DNA from: Salminus brasiliensis
Lineage: Eukaryota; Chordata; Actinopteri; Characiformes; Bryconidae
Direction: 5' to 3'
Length of the DNA: 64,000 nucleotides
NCBI RefSeq assembly: GCF_030463535.1
Contig: NC_132879.1
Coordinates: 41,229,970 to 41,293,969, forward strand
Part shown: one piece after another, positions 61,501 through 64,000 of the stretch
Numbering within the stretch: position 1 is the first letter of the stretch
Layout: the number at the start of each line of letters is the position of its first letter
Made by a program: the position numbers and the translations under genes
Notes under the pieces: generated by a model
What the model was told of the DNA's origin: nothing
The model's database searches: none
What the model saw: only the letters and a program-made list of their open reading frames with translations

Positions 61501-64000
61501 TAATATAATATAATATAACGCCAGACGCGTTATTTTTTTATTAGCTAAAAAGCTAATAGTTACAAATAAGGAGGAAATGGGGAAGCAGCAAAGTATGAAA
61601 AAAATTTCTTAAATAACCAAGTGCCATTTATGACCATTTGTTTTTAAGAGCGGCTGTATTTACTCACTATGTGTAGAGAGGAAAATATCAAGATTGGCTT
61701 TTCTCCCTACCTTTAGTTACTGCATTCAGATGTGGTATAAAGAACATTTTCTCTGAAGTCATTGCTTTAGCATGATTAAAAGCAAGCGAACAAGACCTCA
61801 AACATTCTCTAAGGGAAAAGACTCTGAACCCCTTAGAACTCGTGCTAAATTGTGTTGCTATGATTCTGTTCACTTCTTGTATCCTGTTGCCCTGCTTAAT
61901 TTTCCAGCTGTATCACACCTGATCCAACAAACCAACTGTTAAACCAGTCCTTGCAGAATTGAAATGAGCAATAAAATTCCATAACCTTTGTGTTCATGTT
62001 GAAGTTTCTGTAGACAGTTTTGGCGCCATACAGAAAAGCGTCTCCATCACTAGTAATGCAGCCATCCACCAAACCTTGTGCATCCAGGAAGGCACACATT
62101 GCCTCTGCTTCACCAGCTGCAGCTACCCATGGTATGCCCAGACAGTCTAACATCACGGCACACTGAACAAAAGAGAGTGGTACTTTGAGCTTGAGATTTG
62201 GAAGGTGCCCTAGAACGGGAAAACTATATTTACTGTTGCATAATTGAAAGTTGGCTGTTGGATGTAAGTGACACATCTTAAACCACAAGCACAATTGTCT
62301 CTTAATTAAATTGAAATAAAACAAATTCCAAAACGCCAAGACTGTTACATAACATCTCACAATTCTCACAATACTCACAATTACACACACAATTTACATA
62401 CACTACTGAAACCCCTGTCTTGTCCAGTCCGGTCAAAGCAAAAGGCATATGGCATATGGCCCCTTTTGGCCCAGTGACCAAAGTCACTTTTTAACCAAAC
62501 TTCAAATACTAAACATAAACACTCTATTGTATCTTTAGGGGGTTCTAGAGAGTATTTGAACTTATTCTACAACAGTATGGAAGCCTGAACAGTCTTAAAC
62601 AAAAAGCCCTGAAGAGGATTGTATCTGTAGGACAGAGGATTATTGGAGTAGCCCTCCATCAAACGGAATCTCTTAAGGGCAGATCTGCAAAGACTAGATA
62701 TTTGAGTCTATTCTGTCCCTGTCTCTGTTGCCCATAATGTCAAGAACAAAATATATATAAATCGGTAATATTTATGTGTGTAAGCTCAACATTTGAAATT
62801 ACAAGGTATGTATTTTGATACTTTTAGGTGCCTAAAAAGTGAACTGACCTGAGAGAAACAGGCAGAGACAGACATAGCTTGAGAGACAGAGACAGAGTTT
62901 ATGTAGTTGTAAAGATAAAACTTTAGCCAAGAAATTAGTGATGATTTAGAAGATTAACTTAGTGGGTGTGGTTTTGGTACAAGTGCACCATTGTCAAAAG
63001 TGGCAACTGAAAACCAAGAAAATACACCTGACAGAAGAGCCAATTAGAGCAGATACAAAATATTGTATGCTCAAGGACCACTAGGGGTCAGGAATACATA
63101 CATTCGTTTCTTGTTTAGTTTACCTCTTGAAGGACAGCCTTAAAGCGCCCCCTGCTTGTGTTTTTGGCTCTTGTGGGTTTGGGACCACTCTTCATTTTAC
63201 TACCACGAAACGCAGTCTCTGTCCTCTTGCTCATAGTCTCTGCTTTGATTTTTGGGGCTTCTCCCTCCATAACGAACACAAGTTTAACCCCCATCCGAAG
63301 AAGAGACGACGCACGGAAAAACAAATTACTGCAAAACAAAAGAAAACAAACAAACAAACAAGTCAGTCAATACATTCTAGCCACTGATTGGCTTACAGAT
63401 AAATGTTGAATATCAGACAGCGGCAAAGATGAACATATAGATTAGAAGTTAGAGATCTGACTGTGCCAATTTTAATAAGGTAAAATAATGACTTCATTAA
63501 AAGACATATAATAATGACTTCAATAAAAGACTTCATTAAATCCCCAAAGGGAAATTAGAGTGCTCCAACTAGGAACCACTAGAAGTCAGGGCAGATTAAA
63601 CTCTATTATTACAGTTTTTATTAGCCGTTTGCTCAGTCACATTTGTGTACTTAATGCATTTTCAAGTAATGCTAACCATGCTTTAAAAACATTGTAAATT
63701 ATGGTATTACAGATACTAACGATCAGTAAATAATTCAAAACTTAGTTTCATACCCCCTTTTTATATATTTTAGCAATATATTCAATTATGCCATTACAAG
63801 TTCATCAGTCAATGCTGTATAAGCATAATAACATGATAAATGTTAACACTTTACCACATCCTCAAATTGGATTTGTCTGTAAAGAACTTTCTTTTTCTTA
63901 CCGTAGATGAGGTTTTGTAACTCTGCCCATCATTGCTTGGACGTGTTGGGCTTCACAGATCCACAAACTTAGATCCACAGCCAGAGTCTTGCCAGTAAGA
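52505..64000 (-). CDS. gen1: GEN1 Holliday-junction 5' flap endonuclease (first ~23 codons outside)
   Basis: XPG/Rad2-family resolvase cutting Holliday junctions. Minus-strand exons: 63902-64000 (cut by the edge), 63124-63328, 61986-62162, 60915-61025, 60630-60703, 59874-59959, 59460-59610, 58824-58860, 58645-58725, 58067-58197, 57860-57921, 56256-56405, 52505-53574; about 810 residues seen, TGA at 52505-52507. XPG-N domain: KTLAVDLSLWICEAQ and KLVFVMEGEAPK. XPG-I: LGIPWVAAAGEAEAMCAF and TSDGDAFLYGAKTVYRNF, with all catalytic acidic residues intact. H2TH: LAVLLGCDYIPK then GVPGVGKEQTLKLI. Then a cysteine-rich chromodomain-like part (CLVCRHPG, CPCDWHRTEH). The last exon is a long disordered tail with LHLSSIDWDSLSF and the C-terminal SPLPLAERLKLKFIK, both shared with human GEN1. 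The intron after 60915 has a GC donor. Upstream of msgn1 on the same strand. Confidence 0.96.
54378..56178 (-). repeat. Interleaved direct duplications in the last gen1 intron
   Basis: Unit A occurs at 54378-54550 and 54887-55020 (starting acatttaacacacatgcaca; the second copy lacks about 40 bases). Unit B occurs at 54551-54892 and 55836-56178 (starting gcctgaattcaacagttgca). The order is A-B-A-spacer-B. Copies of B are about 340 bases long, 1.29 kb apart, and differ by scattered substitutions and small indels. No coding similarity was seen. Confidence 0.9.
56420..57855. other. gen1 intron, nothing recognised
   Basis: AT-rich intronic sequence between exons 57860-57921 and 56256-56405. It holds only simple A/T runs and a C10 run near 56761. 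No coding or RNA feature is visible. Confidence 0.5.
58925..59245 (+). mobile_element. Decayed Tc1-like fragment with a (CAAA)n tract
   Basis: Starts with 'aagtcatatgcaaaatgtag', like a Tc1-family end. 59100-59200 translates to [17 protein letters not shown], the second catalytic segment. 59204-59244 is a (CAAA)n microsatellite. It lies in the gen1 intron between 58861 and 59459. Confidence 0.65.
60190..60385 (+). repeat. Fragment of a Tc1-like dispersed repeat
   Basis: 'cattctgacatcactagcac', 'tctcacagcaatgctccaaa' and 'gtgttccaatacttttgtat' match the same repeat family as 49120-49235. Within a gen1 intron. Confidence 0.5.
60573..60599 (+). repeat. (AAAT)n tetranucleotide repeat
   Basis: About seven AAAT units in the gen1 intron between 60704 and 59960, about 30 bases 3' of the exon at 60630-60703. 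Confidence 0.9.
62560..62710 (+). mobile_element. Possible LINE ORF2 C-terminal fragment
   Basis: The plus strand translates to LKQKALKRIVSVGQRIIGVA and LHQTESLKGRSAKTR. This resembles the end of reverse-transcriptase ORFs of fish LINEs (pattern 'KALQRVVxTAQxIxG...RCxRKA'). It is short and without flanking landmarks. Antisense within the gen1 intron 62163-63123. Confidence 0.4.

Noticed and set aside
1..64000. CRISPR arrays, prophage, bacterial defence or operon structures
   Set aside because: The gene structures are spliced vertebrate genes. The only regular repeats are microsatellites, a minisatellite and transposon ends.

Overview
This window is vertebrate nuclear DNA, almost certainly from a teleost fish. 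It has intron-rich genes with GT-AG (and two GC-AG) introns, many degraded Tc1-like DNA transposons, a DIRS-like retroelement remnant, long (CA)n/(TG)n/(AT)n microsatellites, and two copies of the common fish interspersed repeat that begins 'ggcatttagcagacgctctt'. No bacterial-style operons, CRISPR arrays or prophage signals were seen. An ostariophysan host is plausible from the repeats, but this is only an inference.

Layout. 1-16441 holds the 5' part of lgr5 on the minus strand: five coding exons between 3501 and 16441, with the rest of the gene beyond the left edge. 16442-27302 is a gene-free stretch rich in repeats, including a DIRS-like remnant at about 22820-23830 and a nearly full-length Tc1-like element with long inverted repeats at 24297-25800. 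27303-33081 (+) is a nine-exon tetraspanin of the tspan8 type, head-to-head with lgr5 as in human TSPAN8-LGR5. 35622-37373 (+) is mrps10, complete in seven exons. 43735-46320 (-) is a six-exon gene for a 203-residue acidic/RGG/polyproline protein that I do not recognise. 50627-51094 (-) is the single-exon bHLH gene msgn1. 52505-64000 (-) is gen1, thirteen exons, lacking only its first ~23 codons beyond the right edge. gen1 followed by msgn1 on the same strand matches the order I recall in mammals.

How the genes relate. There is no single pathway. lgr5 (R-spondin receptor, Wnt potentiation) and msgn1 (presomitic mesoderm factor, a Wnt target in mammals) both relate to Wnt signalling, but adjacency within 35 kb looks like chromosome history. 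The window joins blocks that are separate in human: TSPAN8-LGR5 (12q), MRPS10 (6p) and GEN1-MSGN1 (2p). gen1 is a Holliday-junction resolvase and mrps10 a mitochondrial ribosomal subunit.

The most interesting items are the unrecognised RGG/proline gene with symmetrical exons that all split a codon in the same phase, the tetraspanin with an extra proline-rich exon and no cysteines after TM2, two GC-AG introns, a 64-nt perfect AT-rich palindrome four bases after the gen1 stop codon, and an interleaved duplication in the last gen1 intron. Exon boundaries were worked out by hand from splice signals and reading phase and have not been tested against transcripts.
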